From GCA-002726655 sp046582185 (lineage in GTDB: Bacteria > Pseudomonadota > Gammaproteobacteria > Pseudomonadales > Azotimanducaceae), in the NCBI GenBank assembly GCA_046582185.1, contig JAYGEX010000013.1, positions 62,001 to 126,000 on the forward strand: a stretch of 64,000 nucleotides of DNA, given 5' to 3'. Shown piece by piece: positions 35,312-44,530 of this stretch. Below the pieces are notes generated by a model. That model did not search any database. It was not told the origin of the DNA and saw only the letters and a list, made by a program, of their open reading frames with translations. Position numbers and translations under genes: made by a program. Numbering within the stretch: position 1 is the first letter of the stretch; the number at the start of each line of letters is the position of its first letter.

Positions 35312-36063
35312 TTACGAAATTTGAGCACACTCCGATCAGATTGCCAACGGATAGCTTTATCAAAGACTGAGCTCCGGAGGTCAACATCAGGGTTGTGCAG
35401 GAAGTCGGCTTCAGCTTCAAATGTAAAACCTGCTGCGGTCACATCTCTAATAATAACTGCCGGATCTATTCGGTGAAGACTCTTGCCAGCAATCGCAGGA
35501 TCGCTGCCAGCGACAGCATTATGATCGATGACTCCAAATATAGCGCCGGGCTTTAGTAGTCTGTATAGATTCGCTATAAAGTCCCCGGTATCAATTTCTG
35601 GCCATCCCTGTGCTTCATCTATGTGATAGGCATCGTGCATGCCGAGAAAAAATACAATGGCATCATACTGATCATCCAAATCGGTCAATTTGGCTGGCTC
35701 AAAAACCTTAGCCTGAACGTTAGGCAATCGATTGTCCGCTAAACGGGTGGTCACTTGTGTAGTGACAAATTTATCCCATAGATCATTGTTGTACAAGATA
35801 ACACTGCCTTTTTCGCCCACGACATAACTCATTATCTCTGTGTAGTAGTCACCGCCGCCAAATACGTCCATCACTTTCATGCCTGGCTTGATCTCGAAGA
35901 AGGCCAGTACCTGCGATGGCTTTCGCTTGTCATCCAGCGCTCTATCAGTATCACTTCTGGAAGAGTTAGACAAGGCATCGTCAACGAGACCTGCAGATAT
36001 TGACTGACTGATGCCAAAGATCAGGCAACATTGCAAAATGCGGTTCATAAAAATGTTATTCAT
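35308..36063 (-). CDS. exported class I methyltransferase-like protein
   Basis: A 251-residue protein with an N-terminal signal (ILQCCLIFGISQSISA) followed by a SAM-methyltransferase-like core: KPGMKVMDVFGGGDYYTEIM (motif I), FEPAKLTDLDDQYDAIVFFLGMHDAYHID and LLKPGAIFGVIDHNAVAGSD. It belongs to the set of predicted methyltransferases (COG4798-like) that carry signal peptides. Whether it is active outside the cytoplasm, where SAM is scarce, is doubtful; it might bind another ligand. It overlaps yaiI by four bases. Confidence 0.8.
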   Translation of the reverse strand: MNNIFMNRILQCCLIFGISQSISAGLVDDALSNSSRSDTDRALDDKRKPSQVLAFFEIKPGMKVMDVFGGGDYYTEIMSYVVGEKGSVILYNNDLWDKFVTTQVTTRLADNRLPNVQAKVFEPAKLTDLDDQYDAIVFFLGMHDAYHIDEAQGWPEIDTGDFIANLYRLLKPGAIFGVIDHNAVAGSDPAIAGKSLHRIDPAVIIRDVTAAGFTFEAEADFLHNPDVDLRSSVFDKAIRWQSDRSVLKFRK

Positions 36064-36263
36064 TTCTTTCCCCCGAAAGTTGAAATTAAAATAGCCTGTT
36101 ATTAAATTTCATACCAGTGTTCTGCGATAGCAAAATAAATTTATCGGCCGGATCACAACAGAGTCATGATACTTTCAAGGACAATCGTCACTATCGTTCT
36201 AGATCGTTAAGTCATAGACGCCATTTAGCATGTCATTTAAGAAAGTGCGGGAGAGCAGAAAGA

Positions 36264-36716
36264 TTGGGTATTCAGGCTATTTCCTTTGTTCCACTGAGCG
36301 AAGAATATGTTCAGCAGACAAAGGCATTGCTTGAACAGGGTCTGGCAAACCATTTCGGCGAGTACGATGAGTCCTTTAATCCTGATATCACCTGCCTCTT
36401 TGAATCTTATGAACGCCGGATGATCATCGGACTGATTGATCAAATGGTGGTTGCATGCGGCGCCTGGAAGCAGCATTCATCCGATGCGGTTGAATTTGTT
36501 AGATTTTCAGTCTTGGCCAATAGTCAACGAATGGCTATCGGCTCCAGACTCTTGACCGTCGTTGAGAATCACATTCAAGAGCTTGGCTTCAGACGAGTTA
36601 TTCTGGAAACAACCAGTGACTGGAAAGGGGCGATTCAATTCTATCTAGCCAACGGCTTCCGGATCACCCATATGGACGACGGTGATACCTACTTCGCAAA
36701 AGACTTCAGTCGCTAA
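36264..36716 (+). CDS. GNAT family N-acetyltransferase
   Basis: A GNAT protein of about 150 residues. The acetyl-CoA loop region is VEFVRFSVLANSQRMAIGSR followed by LLTVVENHIQELGFRRVILE, and the C-terminal AIQFYLANGFRITHMD is family-typical. The domain begins at ISFVPLSEEYVQQTKALLEQ. I propose the TTG at 36264 (GGGAGAG nine bases upstream); the frame is open to an ATG at 36117, but the extra 49 residues are Arg/His/Ser-rich and not family-like. Acceptor unknown. The HIT-family gene follows 17 bases later. Confidence 0.75.
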   Translation: MGIQAISFVPLSEEYVQQTKALLEQGLANHFGEYDESFNPDITCLFESYERRMIIGLIDQMVVACGAWKQHSSDAVEFVRFSVLANSQRMAIGSRLLTVVENHIQELGFRRVILETTSDWKGAIQFYLANGFRITHMDDGDTYFAKDFSR

Positions 36717-36733
36717 CAAGAAACAGGAATCCC

Positions 36734-37204
36734 ATGCTATCTGACCACCTTAATAGCGATATCTGCCAATTAATCGAAAACAGAAATGTCGATGCTGTCC
36801 CCATCTGGGACTCTATCCTGCGCAGCCAGCGCTTCGATGTTGCACATGCCTACAATACTTCGCTGCCAGGCTTGATTGTAGTAATTACAAAGCGGCATAT
36901 CGCAGCCATTGATGAGATGACCGAAGAGGAATCCATTGAGCTTGGGCGGCTCATTAGAAAGGTATCGATAGGGCTCAAGCAGGCAGTTTCTTGTCGCAAG
37001 AGCTATGTTATGCAATTCGCGGAAAAGGAAGGTCACTCCCACGTTCATTTTCATATTGTCCCGCGCATGGAAGACTTAGCGGACGAACACAAAGGTGCGA
37101 ATATTTTCCACTATTTGGGCGTTGATGAAGACGATCGTGTTACAGAGGCCCAAATGAATGAGATCGGGGAAATTGTTCGCAGCGCATTAGCAGGCGAATT
37201 TTAG
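36734..37204 (+). CDS. HIT family nucleotide hydrolase/transferase
   Basis: A 156-residue histidine-triad protein. The catalytic triad is GHSHVHFHIVPRM; the upstream TSLPGLIVVITKRHIAAIDEM segment is also typical. HIT proteins hydrolyse or transfer nucleoside monophosphoramidates or dinucleoside polyphosphates. An extra C-terminal tail (EDDRVTEAQMNEIGEIVRSA) is present. Co-transcription with the upstream GNAT gene is likely from the short gap. Confidence 0.9.
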   Translation: MLSDHLNSDICQLIENRNVDAVPIWDSILRSQRFDVAHAYNTSLPGLIVVITKRHIAAIDEMTEEESIELGRLIRKVSIGLKQAVSCRKSYVMQFAEKEGHSHVHFHIVPRMEDLADEHKGANIFHYLGVDEDDRVTEAQMNEIGEIVRSALAGEF

Positions 37205-37231
37205 TCCGGGCTGAAAGAGCCCCCCAATTCA

Positions 37232-37261
37232 AAGGACACTTACTTCAAGGACATCTACTTC
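37232..37261. repeat. 15-bp tandem duplication
   Basis: Two adjacent copies of AAGGACA(C/T)(T/C)TACTTC between the HIT gene and the third luciferase-like gene. Confidence 0.8.
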
Positions 37262-37295
37262 ATCAATCATCAAGCAGATGCCTCCGGTTTCACTT

Positions 37296-38198
37296 CTAGA
37301 ATATTGCTAACATTTCTTCAAAGGCGACCATCTGGCCGCCATTGGCAGAAGATGGAACAAGAATTGGCGTCTTGATGCCAGCATCGAACCAGGCCTCCAG
37401 GCCATCTCTTACCTGCGTCGCAGTGCCAAACAAGGTTGTGTCCGCCAGCCACTTGTCGGTGAGGAAATGCGGGATCTTATCTCTGTCGCCATCTGCCAGC
37501 GCCTTCTCAATGCCTTCCATTTCTTCAACGTATCCTGCCTCCTTCCAGTAATTTCGATAATTTGGCAGGTAGGCATAGGAGGTTAAGGTCTTGCGATTAA
37601 CAGCCTTAGCCGCTTCTATATCGTCGCTGATACAAGTGGGAATCATATCCCCAATAAAAAAATCATCATTCTTCCGGGCTGAATCTGATATTACGCCCAG
37701 CGATTCCGACATATGTGATCTGGCGCCATTGGCAAAGACCATGCCCTGGCCAATTTCTTCAGACAAGGCAATCATTTTCTTCCTGAGGGTCGCAAGTACA
37801 ATCGGTGGCATCTCTCCTGCTCTGGGGACTTCTCTTAACTGTTGAATAAAGTTGCGCGTATCGGTCAACGGCTTTCCGCTATTTAATCCACGACTCTCCA
37901 GGGCGGGCGCATGACTCACTCCAATACCAAACCGGAATCTTCCACCTGAAATTTCGTGTATGAACGATACTGTACTTGCGTAGTCCACAACCTGTCGGAA
38001 GTAGATTGGCATGATGCTGGTACCAAAGGTGATTTCATTGGTCGCAAAAGCCAGCGCTTCACACAGGGCAAGGGAATCGCCCAGGCTTGGTCCGTAAATA
38101 CCGGCAAAGCCCCGTTTTTCAATTTCGGTGGCAAGTTCGATGGTGGCTTTTCGCCGGCCGGGTACAGCCGCGAGGCTAAGTGCTGGCATTCGGGTCAT
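37296..38198 (-). CDS. luciferase-like F420-dependent oxidoreductase (third copy)
   Basis: A 300-residue luciferase-like TIM-barrel protein, shorter than the two at the F420 locus. ATIELATEIEKRGFAGIYGP, FGTSIMPIYFRQVVDYASTV and GGRFRFGIGVSHAPALESRG are characteristic of the F420-type LLM proteins. Given that the genome makes F420, use of that cofactor is likely but unproven. An AGGATTC ribosome site lies just upstream of the ATG. It is not in an evident operon, so it may belong to a different pathway. Confidence 0.85.
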   Translation of the reverse strand: MTRMPALSLAAVPGRRKATIELATEIEKRGFAGIYGPSLGDSLALCEALAFATNEITFGTSIMPIYFRQVVDYASTVSFIHEISGGRFRFGIGVSHAPALESRGLNSGKPLTDTRNFIQQLREVPRAGEMPPIVLATLRKKMIALSEEIGQGMVFANGARSHMSESLGVISDSARKNDDFFIGDMIPTCISDDIEAAKAVNRKTLTSYAYLPNYRNYWKEAGYVEEMEGIEKALADGDRDKIPHFLTDKWLADTTLFGTATQVRDGLEAWFDAGIKTPILVPSSANGGQMVAFEEMLAIF

Positions 38199-38482
38199 AA
38201 TGAATCCTGATAGTTAGAAAGTTGTTAACTGAAAGCATGGAGTCTACACCATTTATATCCCTTGCTCTGCAGCCCAGCACAGTGAATATGCCGAAGATAT
38301 TCGCTACATCCTCTTAAATTGGAACAAGCAAAATAGTGGAAATTTCCTGGATTGAATTCGATAAATTACTACCGACCGTGATGACATTAATTTCTTGCAG
38401 AGTACGTACATCAGGGCATGTGGCCGCCTACTCCGCAGATGTATCAAGGATACCCACCTATTTCTGGAATACTTTTACCGGA

Positions 38483-38899
38483 TCAAGATGAACTAACAGG
38501 TATTGGGATGTGATTATTAATTGCTTCGAGCAATGACTCAATTCGTGTCCTCCAGGCATTTTCAAATTCATCGGACCACTCATCGCCAAGCCCCTCACGA
38601 ACGACTTCCCAAACGGCGGTGAGTATGCTCTTGTACATCTCTTTGATGACGCTATAGGATTCAGCATGAGTCTTCATTTCAAAGGTCAAGTATTCATCCT
38701 CGCTACTGGTATCCTCCAGCATCAATAAACGCATGACTTCTTCCATCATTTTCCCGCGCACCAAATCATCAATATGAGCCATCAATGCTTCCGAGCCGGG
38801 AGACATCTGGAAATACCTCTTATATACAGCTGGATTGATGTCGCCGCTGTTCTCGGCGACAATCTCAAGGGAAGCCATGATTTGATCCTGAGTTGTCAT
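38483..38899 (-). CDS. globin-like protein (putative)
   Basis: A 138-residue, mostly helical protein. IMASLEIVAENSGDINPAVY and FQMSPGSEALMAHIDDLVRG resemble the A/B/C helices of a small bacterial globin-like family, and His78 in EMKTHAESYSVIKEMY would be the proximal ligand. The similarity is moderate and rests on pattern, so heme binding is not assured. An ACAGGAC site precedes the ATG. It stands alone, with about 280 non-coding bases on the downstream side. Confidence 0.55.
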   Translation of the reverse strand: MTTQDQIMASLEIVAENSGDINPAVYKRYFQMSPGSEALMAHIDDLVRGKMMEEVMRLLMLEDTSSEDEYLTFEMKTHAESYSVIKEMYKSILTAVWEVVREGLGDEWSDEFENAWRTRIESLLEAINNHIPIPVSSS

Positions 38900-39109
38900 A
38901 ATCTGTCCTGTTAATCCGTTCTATTCGGTCAATAGAGCTAAATTCTTCCCTTGAAGAATAGAGTTGCGAGATTATCCTGAAGAATGTCTCCCATCGCCAG
39001 TCCAACGATGAATTCATGAGTCTGTCATGACAAAGATCAACTCTTGATTCATTCCTTCATCATTACTACCTATAATCAATCCAATACACTTAATATAAAA
39101 GCGGTTTGT

Positions 39110-39808
39110 ATGAGCAAAGAAAAAAGTTTCCTGGCCAAGCAAAAGATCGCGCTTGGTCTAGTTTCACTGATCGTCATTGGCATCGTCATCTATTTTTCGA
39201 CCATTGTGGTTAAGGATGCACCCATCATCGCCGGATTTGTTGAAGGCGAACACTACAAACTATTGGAAAACCCAAGACGAGTTCGCGGCGACAAGATAGA
39301 AGTGATGGAATTTTTCTCTTATGGCTGCATCCACTGCTACAACCTGGATCCCGAATTAAATGCATGGGCAGAGGCAAGCGCAGACAAGGTTAAATTTGTC
39401 CGCACCCCTGCAATTTCCAGCGACTATTGGAGAATGCTCGGTCGAAACTACTACACCATGCAGAAGTTAGGGATGACGGAAGAGAGTCACTTATTGTTTT
39501 TCCGGCAGGTGCACGATGTAAAGAGAAATTTCAGCAGCATCAAACGACTGGCAGCTTATTTTGATGGCAAGGGCACAACCGCCGAGGAATATACAAAGGC
39601 GTTTAACTCCCCGGAAGTCGCGAGGAAAATCGCCACCGCAGACCAGTTGAGCCGCCGAATGCTCATCGCCAATGTGCCTACAATGATAGTAAATGGTAAA
39701 TACATGGTGCAATTAACGCGCACCGTTGGTGTGTCCAGAATGTTGGAAGTGCTCGACTTTCTTGTTGACAAGGAGCTAGCGGATAAAGAACTTAGTATTG
39801 TGCAATAG
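39110..39808 (+). CDS. DsbA-like thiol:disulfide oxidoreductase, membrane-anchored
   Basis: A 232-residue thioredoxin-fold protein of the DsbA group. An uncleaved-type hydrophobic anchor (IALGLVSLIVIGIVIYFSTIV) directs it to the periplasm. The active site is FFSYGCIHCYNLDPEL: CIHC instead of the usual CPHC, and the cis-Pro loop is NVPTMIVNGKYMV. I chose ATG 39110; the preceding 22 residues of the longer frame do not belong to a signal. The Pro-to-Ile change in the active site should alter the redox potential. Nearby genes give no partner such as DsbB. Confidence 0.88.
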   Translation: MSKEKSFLAKQKIALGLVSLIVIGIVIYFSTIVVKDAPIIAGFVEGEHYKLLENPRRVRGDKIEVMEFFSYGCIHCYNLDPELNAWAEASADKVKFVRTPAISSDYWRMLGRNYYTMQKLGMTEESHLLFFRQVHDVKRNFSSIKRLAAYFDGKGTTAEEYTKAFNSPEVARKIATADQLSRRMLIANVPTMIVNGKYMVQLTRTVGVSRMLEVLDFLVDKELADKELSIVQ

Positions 39809-40156
39809 CGGCTGCGGTAACAAGGAGCTTTCGTGCGTTACGAGTCCTGATAAAGACAAACCACATTCGTAGCGGAATTCGTATCAGTTTGCCGCTTTTG
39901 AACTAGAGAGATTCTTTTTAACCGAGACCGCTCCGGACAAGGTTAGCGGAGAGTACGGTATGTTCTTTATCTGGGCGTGTTTTGCAGGGATCCAAAACTT
40001 GAGTGCACAGGGATGTGCGATACGATTCCCGATAAAGAACATAGCGTATTCGCAGCGGATCAGAATTATCAGCGTTCGATTACTTCAATGATGGCTTGCT
40101 CTTCTGCTTAGCATTCAGAGACCTGCCAGAAAGAGCAAGTTTTCACGGCATTGTGC
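39809..40156. other. intergenic region with repeats
   Basis: About 350 bases without a gene. It holds a long inverted repeat (39954-39975 with 40028-40048) and an imperfect direct repeat (39840-39887 and 40022-40072). No coding remnant was recognised. Confidence 0.5.
39840..40072. repeat. direct and inverted repeat cluster
   Basis: Copy 1 (39840-39887) and copy 2 (40022-40072) are imperfect direct repeats sharing GATAAAGA, ATTCG-AGCGGA and ATCAG blocks. Within it, TACGGTATGTTCTTTATC (from 39954) is the inverse of GATAAAGAACATAGCGTA (40031-40048) with one mismatch. Confidence 0.7.
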
Positions 40157-40498
40157 TCAATCACTTATCTTCTTGTGCAGATGGGGCATGCTTGACGGGT
40201 CTTTAGGATCCAGGAAGCGCTTTTCAGTACCGGTTCGAGTGACATTTTCATATGTACCGTCGCTTCGCTTGACTAATTTGGTGAAGCCCTGGTTCTTCAG
40301 GTAGCTATTGCCTTTTGGTGTATTCGCCATTGGCGGTGTCATAATAACTTTGTGAACAGGAGAATCGAGGGGCGTTCCACCTGGGTCCTCCTCTACGATT
40401 TCACACAGCTCCCCCCAGGTCTCAACTTTACCGTTGATCCCATGAGTGACTTCCAGGATTCGGTTGTTGGCATCACACAAATAGTCATATCTCGGCAT
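40157..40498 (-). CDS. FmdB-like small protein lacking the zinc ribbon
   Basis: A 113-residue protein whose start PRYDYLCDANNRILEVTHG resembles the FmdB/zinc-ribbon regulator family (P-Y-Y-C--C), but the CxxC pairs are missing; only Cys8 and one other Cys remain. WGELCEIVEEDPGGTPLDSP and GTEKRFLDPKDPSSMPHLHK complete it. I chose the ATG at 40498, where the family-like sequence begins. It lies 68 bases downstream of the DUF5916 gene. Function is unknown. Confidence 0.6.
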   Translation of the reverse strand: MPRYDYLCDANNRILEVTHGINGKVETWGELCEIVEEDPGGTPLDSPVHKVIMTPPMANTPKGNSYLKNQGFTKLVKRSDGTYENVTRTGTEKRFLDPKDPSSMPHLHKKISD

Positions 40499-40565
40499 TA
40501 GATTTCTTTTACACCCTTCCTGTCTTTTACACACTTACTGAATAGTCGCACTGGCAGTATCGGTA

Positions 40566-42974
40566 TTATGTACCAAAACGATAACGTATTTTGAAAACCA
40601 GCACGTCAGCGAGCGGCGAGTCGTAGCTATTGCTAAATATATCACCGAAATCTGAATTTCCAAGTGCGGCTCCCTGATCTGAGAGGCGTGTATAGACCAC
40701 AAAAATGTCGGACAGAGGCGCAATCTCCCACCTGTACCGAAGCTGGAGGCTGATCTGGGATAGCGAAAAGTTATCTGATGGCCCAGGCGGTTTGGCTGTA
40801 GGAATAAGATCGCCAGGGCTTGCGGGTATGCGAAAGAACTCATCTTCCTTCGCCTTGATAGCAACCCACTGCAAGGACAATCTGAATTGCTGTTTTGAAC
40901 TAATAAAATAGTCAACGCTAAATTTGGGCACCCACTGTTCCGCCTGGAATGTGGTGAAATTTGCGCCTTGCTGATGCAGCAGCCAGCCATCCCTGTCCTG
41001 ATAACTTATCGCTAGACTCACCCCAAACTGATCACTTGGTCGCCAGGCTAAATTTATCGAACCTAAATAGGTATCACCACCGAGGTCCTCTTCCTTAAAT
41101 CCCACAGAGAACCCATAGCTGAATATTTTCGATGAATTCGACCCCCATTTGGCGGCCGCATCAAATCGCCGCTCGAGACGATATGTCCCGTTACCAAAGC
41201 TATTCAGATCATCATAATATTTCGGGAAGTATCCAGCGCGCAGCGTTAATCGTGTGAGGTTTTCGAATGTGGTTCGATTGGAGAAAAAGATAGCAGCACC
41301 GGTTAGATAGTCGTCGCTGTTCTTCTGTATGTAACCCCTGACATCAAATTGGTTGTCTCTAGCCCATGACAGGTTCGACGATGTCCTTACGTGAGCACTG
41401 CGAATTCTAAAGTTATCATTTCTTTGCAGAAAACCAAGGTCATTGATATCCACAGTCTCATCCAGATATTCAATACCGAGCCTCTGAGTAATGCCCTGCC
41501 TTGGGGTGTATTCAAAATCAACGAATCCGCCCAGCCCATTGTCAATGCCATCGATATGGGACATAAATACCTGTCCATCAACCTTCCACTTGCCGTCGTG
41601 GCTCAGATAGTGGCCATCGACCCCATGGGTAATGGCATCTCTGTCGGGATGCACAACCGCAGTGGACAGTAAACCAACCGCACGATACGAACCGTTTGAC
41701 GAATCTTCGTAGATAATTCGGGCAATCGCATAGTCGCTTCCATCACCTTCCAGATTAACGGGGTTTCCGGCGACACTGGCTTCAAACTTTACATCATCTT
41801 CAAATGCCGTAAGCACACCATACCTTAACTTGCCTGATTGGCCGGTCAGCTTGGCCGCGCCCACAAGCTCAACCGGTTGGATGAGTTCTCTCTCGGAAAT
41901 GGTAACGCCCGGCGGCAACATCGGCTCAACTGGTCGCCCACCAATTCTGCGGGTATTGACCAGGGTCGTGGGGGCGCCTCGATTTCCGACGCCACCACTG
42001 CGCGTATCTGCCCTGGGTGATGCAACAAAGACTTCCTGACCCTCAAGAAAAAATAGCCGCTTCTCAGGGAAGAATGTCTCAAGCGCGGTGAGATTGATTA
42101 CCGCTTCATCTGACTCAACAATACCAAAGTCAGGATTGATCGTGGCCGTCAGCTGAAAATTTGTAGATGGCCGCCAGAATACGTCGACGCCCACCTTATT
42201 ATTCATCTCTTCATCTATTCGGTCATCCGAGACTGCGGCAAATGGAAACACGCTGACCTGCTGCTTAGGATTGATACCTTTAACTTCAAGGCTTTGTAAT
42301 ACAGAGATGAACTTGGGCACCGTTGACGGTAAGCCAGGCCAACCCCATCTTTCATCGAGATGGGCTACCTTCCGGGACATATAGAATCCAATGCGCCTTG
42401 TCTCTACAACCTTTGGCATGGAAACCGTTCCCCATGGAATTAGAAATTCAGCCGACCAGCCATTATCTGTCCTATGGGTTTCTGCGCGCCAGGCACCATC
42501 CCAATCGCTCGAGAACTGACGTTCGGGCAACAAGGTACCGTCCATCAGTGAACCACCAAGATTGACGCCAAACCAGAATCCGTAACGCCCCTCACCGGAG
42601 GTATCCAAAGTTAGATTGATACTATCCCGATTAAGCTCGCGGTTGTCCCTGCCAGACAGTCTGGCGATGAGCGTGTCTTGGGGTTGGTCCATATTAATGC
42701 CGACATATATACCTTTGTCCGTATAGAATATTTTTACCCGGGTCCGGTAGGGCGGCTTGACCATTGTGTCAGGTTCTGTAACAACAAATTCATCATACGC
42801 TGGTAGTTGCTGCCATATGGCTTCGTCAAGTATACCGTCAATTTTGATATCGCGATCATGCCGGGTGACGACAATTTTCTCATCGGGTCCAAGATCAACG
42901 ATCAAGTCTTCTGCACTTATTGAAGCGGACAGGAACATGCCTGCCATTACCACCATCACTGAAATTCTACACAC
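40566..42974 (-). CDS. DUF5916/CBM9-like outer-membrane beta-barrel protein
   Basis: An 802-residue exported protein with a signal peptide (VMVVMAGMFLSASISA). The N-terminal part has a CBM9-like carbohydrate-binding fold (IKIDGILDEAIWQQLPAYDE, then YTDKGIYVGINMD). The remaining 550 residues are a long array of beta strands typical of DUF5916 outer-membrane proteins, including FFPEKRLFFLEGQEVF and the C-terminal FKIRYRFGT, with a barrel-type ending. The family's ligand is unknown; glycan or lipid surface binding is suspected. GTG start with GGGAG just upstream. Isolated gene. Confidence 0.88.
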   Translation of the reverse strand: MCRISVMVVMAGMFLSASISAEDLIVDLGPDEKIVVTRHDRDIKIDGILDEAIWQQLPAYDEFVVTEPDTMVKPPYRTRVKIFYTDKGIYVGINMDQPQDTLIARLSGRDNRELNRDSINLTLDTSGEGRYGFWFGVNLGGSLMDGTLLPERQFSSDWDGAWRAETHRTDNGWSAEFLIPWGTVSMPKVVETRRIGFYMSRKVAHLDERWGWPGLPSTVPKFISVLQSLEVKGINPKQQVSVFPFAAVSDDRIDEEMNNKVGVDVFWRPSTNFQLTATINPDFGIVESDEAVINLTALETFFPEKRLFFLEGQEVFVASPRADTRSGGVGNRGAPTTLVNTRRIGGRPVEPMLPPGVTISERELIQPVELVGAAKLTGQSGKLRYGVLTAFEDDVKFEASVAGNPVNLEGDGSDYAIARIIYEDSSNGSYRAVGLLSTAVVHPDRDAITHGVDGHYLSHDGKWKVDGQVFMSHIDGIDNGLGGFVDFEYTPRQGITQRLGIEYLDETVDINDLGFLQRNDNFRIRSAHVRTSSNLSWARDNQFDVRGYIQKNSDDYLTGAAIFFSNRTTFENLTRLTLRAGYFPKYYDDLNSFGNGTYRLERRFDAAAKWGSNSSKIFSYGFSVGFKEEDLGGDTYLGSINLAWRPSDQFGVSLAISYQDRDGWLLHQQGANFTTFQAEQWVPKFSVDYFISSKQQFRLSLQWVAIKAKEDEFFRIPASPGDLIPTAKPPGPSDNFSLSQISLQLRYRWEIAPLSDIFVVYTRLSDQGAALGNSDFGDIFSNSYDSPLADVLVFKIRYRFGT

Positions 42975-43175
42975 ACCACTCCCCTAGTTTGCAGACTATT
43001 GCTCGTTGTTGTACTGCTATACAAATTTAGTCTATTTCCAGCCAGGAAGTAGCTAGATCAAAATAGTGAATAGCACACTATTAAATCCCACATAATGCTA
43101 AAAATTCGTCAACTGCCATATCGTTAGAAGACCGGCTAGTACTATTGCCCTTACTAATAGCGCGCCAGTTAATCT

Positions 43176-44330
43176 TTATCGTCCCACCAAACCTCTGGAA
43201 ATGAGCTCTTTCATTATCTCGGACGTGCCACCATAGATACGCTGGATCCTGGCATCCAGGTAAAATCTGGAGATAGGGTATTCTTTCATATAGCCATAAC
43301 CCCCAAAAAGCTGGAGACACCGGTCTGCTACGCGACATTGCATTTCAGTCGCCGCATACTTGCACATGGACGCTTCGCTCGCAGAGAGGTCTCCGTCGAT
43401 GAACTTCGCTGTGTATTTCTCGACCATGGCTCGATTAAGCTCAATTTCGGTACTGATATCTGCCAGTAGGTAGCGGGTATTCTGGAAGCTCGCAATGGAT
43501 TCACCAAAGGCCTTTCGCTCCTTCACGTATTCAATGGTAATAGCCAACATTCCATCAGCTGCAGCTACACCGCCAACGCCAAGGATAAGTCTCTCTCGTG
43601 GCAGCTCATTCATTAAGTTAGCAAACCCCTTTCCTTCTCCGCCAAGGATATCGGCACTGGAAACCCGTACGTCCTGAAAAAACAGCTCCGAAGTATCAGC
43701 CGAATGCAGGCCCATTTTTTCAAGATTACGACCACGGTCAAACCCTTCCAGGCTACAATCAACCGTAAACAAGGTCATTCCACGAGCGCCCAGCTTTGGA
43801 TCCGTTTTTGTTGCAAGAACGATGACATCGCAGTGCTGACCATTTGTGATGAACGTCTTCTGTCCGTTGATAACGTATTCATCACCGTCCTTGAGTGCCG
43901 AGGTCTTCATGCCTTGCAAGTCGCTGCCAGCAGCTGGCTCGGTCATGCCGATAGCACCTACAACGTCTCCAGTCGACATGCCAGGTAACCATCGCTGCCT
44001 CTGCTCTTCACAACCCAGATTAAGAATATAAGGCGCAACGATATCCGAGTGAACGGACACCGCCGAGGCCAATGCCCCATAGTTTGCCCTGGCAAGCTCC
44101 TCAACAATAGCGCTGCTTAACTCAAATGATGCGCCGATACCGCCATATTCAACAGGTACGTCAACACACAGGAAGCCATTCTCACCCAACTTATTCCATA
44201 ATTCCCTGGGCCAGATTTCGTCCTTTTCCCATTGCTCATAATGCGGTTCAACTTCTTTCTCAAGAAATTTTCGCAGACTGTCCCTGAACAGTTCCTTCTC
44301 TTCGGCGCTCAATTGCATTGGCTCACTCAT
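43176..44330 (-). CDS. acyl-CoA dehydrogenase
   Basis: A 384-residue FAD-dependent acyl-CoA dehydrogenase acting in fatty-acid or related acyl-CoA oxidation. It shows GAIGMTEPAAGSDLQGMKTS (FAD/substrate site), YVINGQKTFITNGQHCDVIV, and the C-terminal LFGGYGYMKEYPISRFYLDA and YGGTSEIMKELI. The region around GGTSEIMKE provides the expected catalytic-Glu position region of this branch. GAGG lies upstream of the ATG. It is divergent from the cyclic-nucleotide-domain-like gene with 200 bases between. It is intact, unlike the remnant at the left end of the window. Confidence 0.92.
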   Translation of the reverse strand: MSEPMQLSAEEKELFRDSLRKFLEKEVEPHYEQWEKDEIWPRELWNKLGENGFLCVDVPVEYGGIGASFELSSAIVEELARANYGALASAVSVHSDIVAPYILNLGCEEQRQRWLPGMSTGDVVGAIGMTEPAAGSDLQGMKTSALKDGDEYVINGQKTFITNGQHCDVIVLATKTDPKLGARGMTLFTVDCSLEGFDRGRNLEKMGLHSADTSELFFQDVRVSSADILGGEGKGFANLMNELPRERLILGVGGVAAADGMLAITIEYVKERKAFGESIASFQNTRYLLADISTEIELNRAMVEKYTAKFIDGDLSASEASMCKYAATEMQCRVADRCLQLFGGYGYMKEYPISRFYLDARIQRIYGGTSEIMKELISRGLVGR

Positions 44331-44474
44331 CAGACATCCTCATATCTCTAAATCGGTATTCCAGAAGCTCAGTACAGGCATCTTCCGGGAGAAATATTTT
44401 AGGCCAATGCCCGGTCTTTTAACATGATCTTGTATTTCGTATTTTTGTATTTTATAAAGCCCTTCTATTCCTTA

Positions 44475-44493
44475 AACAGTTCCGTAAACTGTT
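44475..44493. promoter_or_regulatory. inverted repeat AACAGTT-N5-AACTGTT
   Basis: Seven-base perfect arms in the 200-base divergent region between the acyl-CoA dehydrogenase and the cNMP-like gene, 38 bases before the latter's ATG. Possible operator; not assigned to a known regulator. Confidence 0.35.
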
Positions 44494-44530
44494 AAATAGG
44501 CTAACCCTTCCATCCCGGATAAATCGACTC

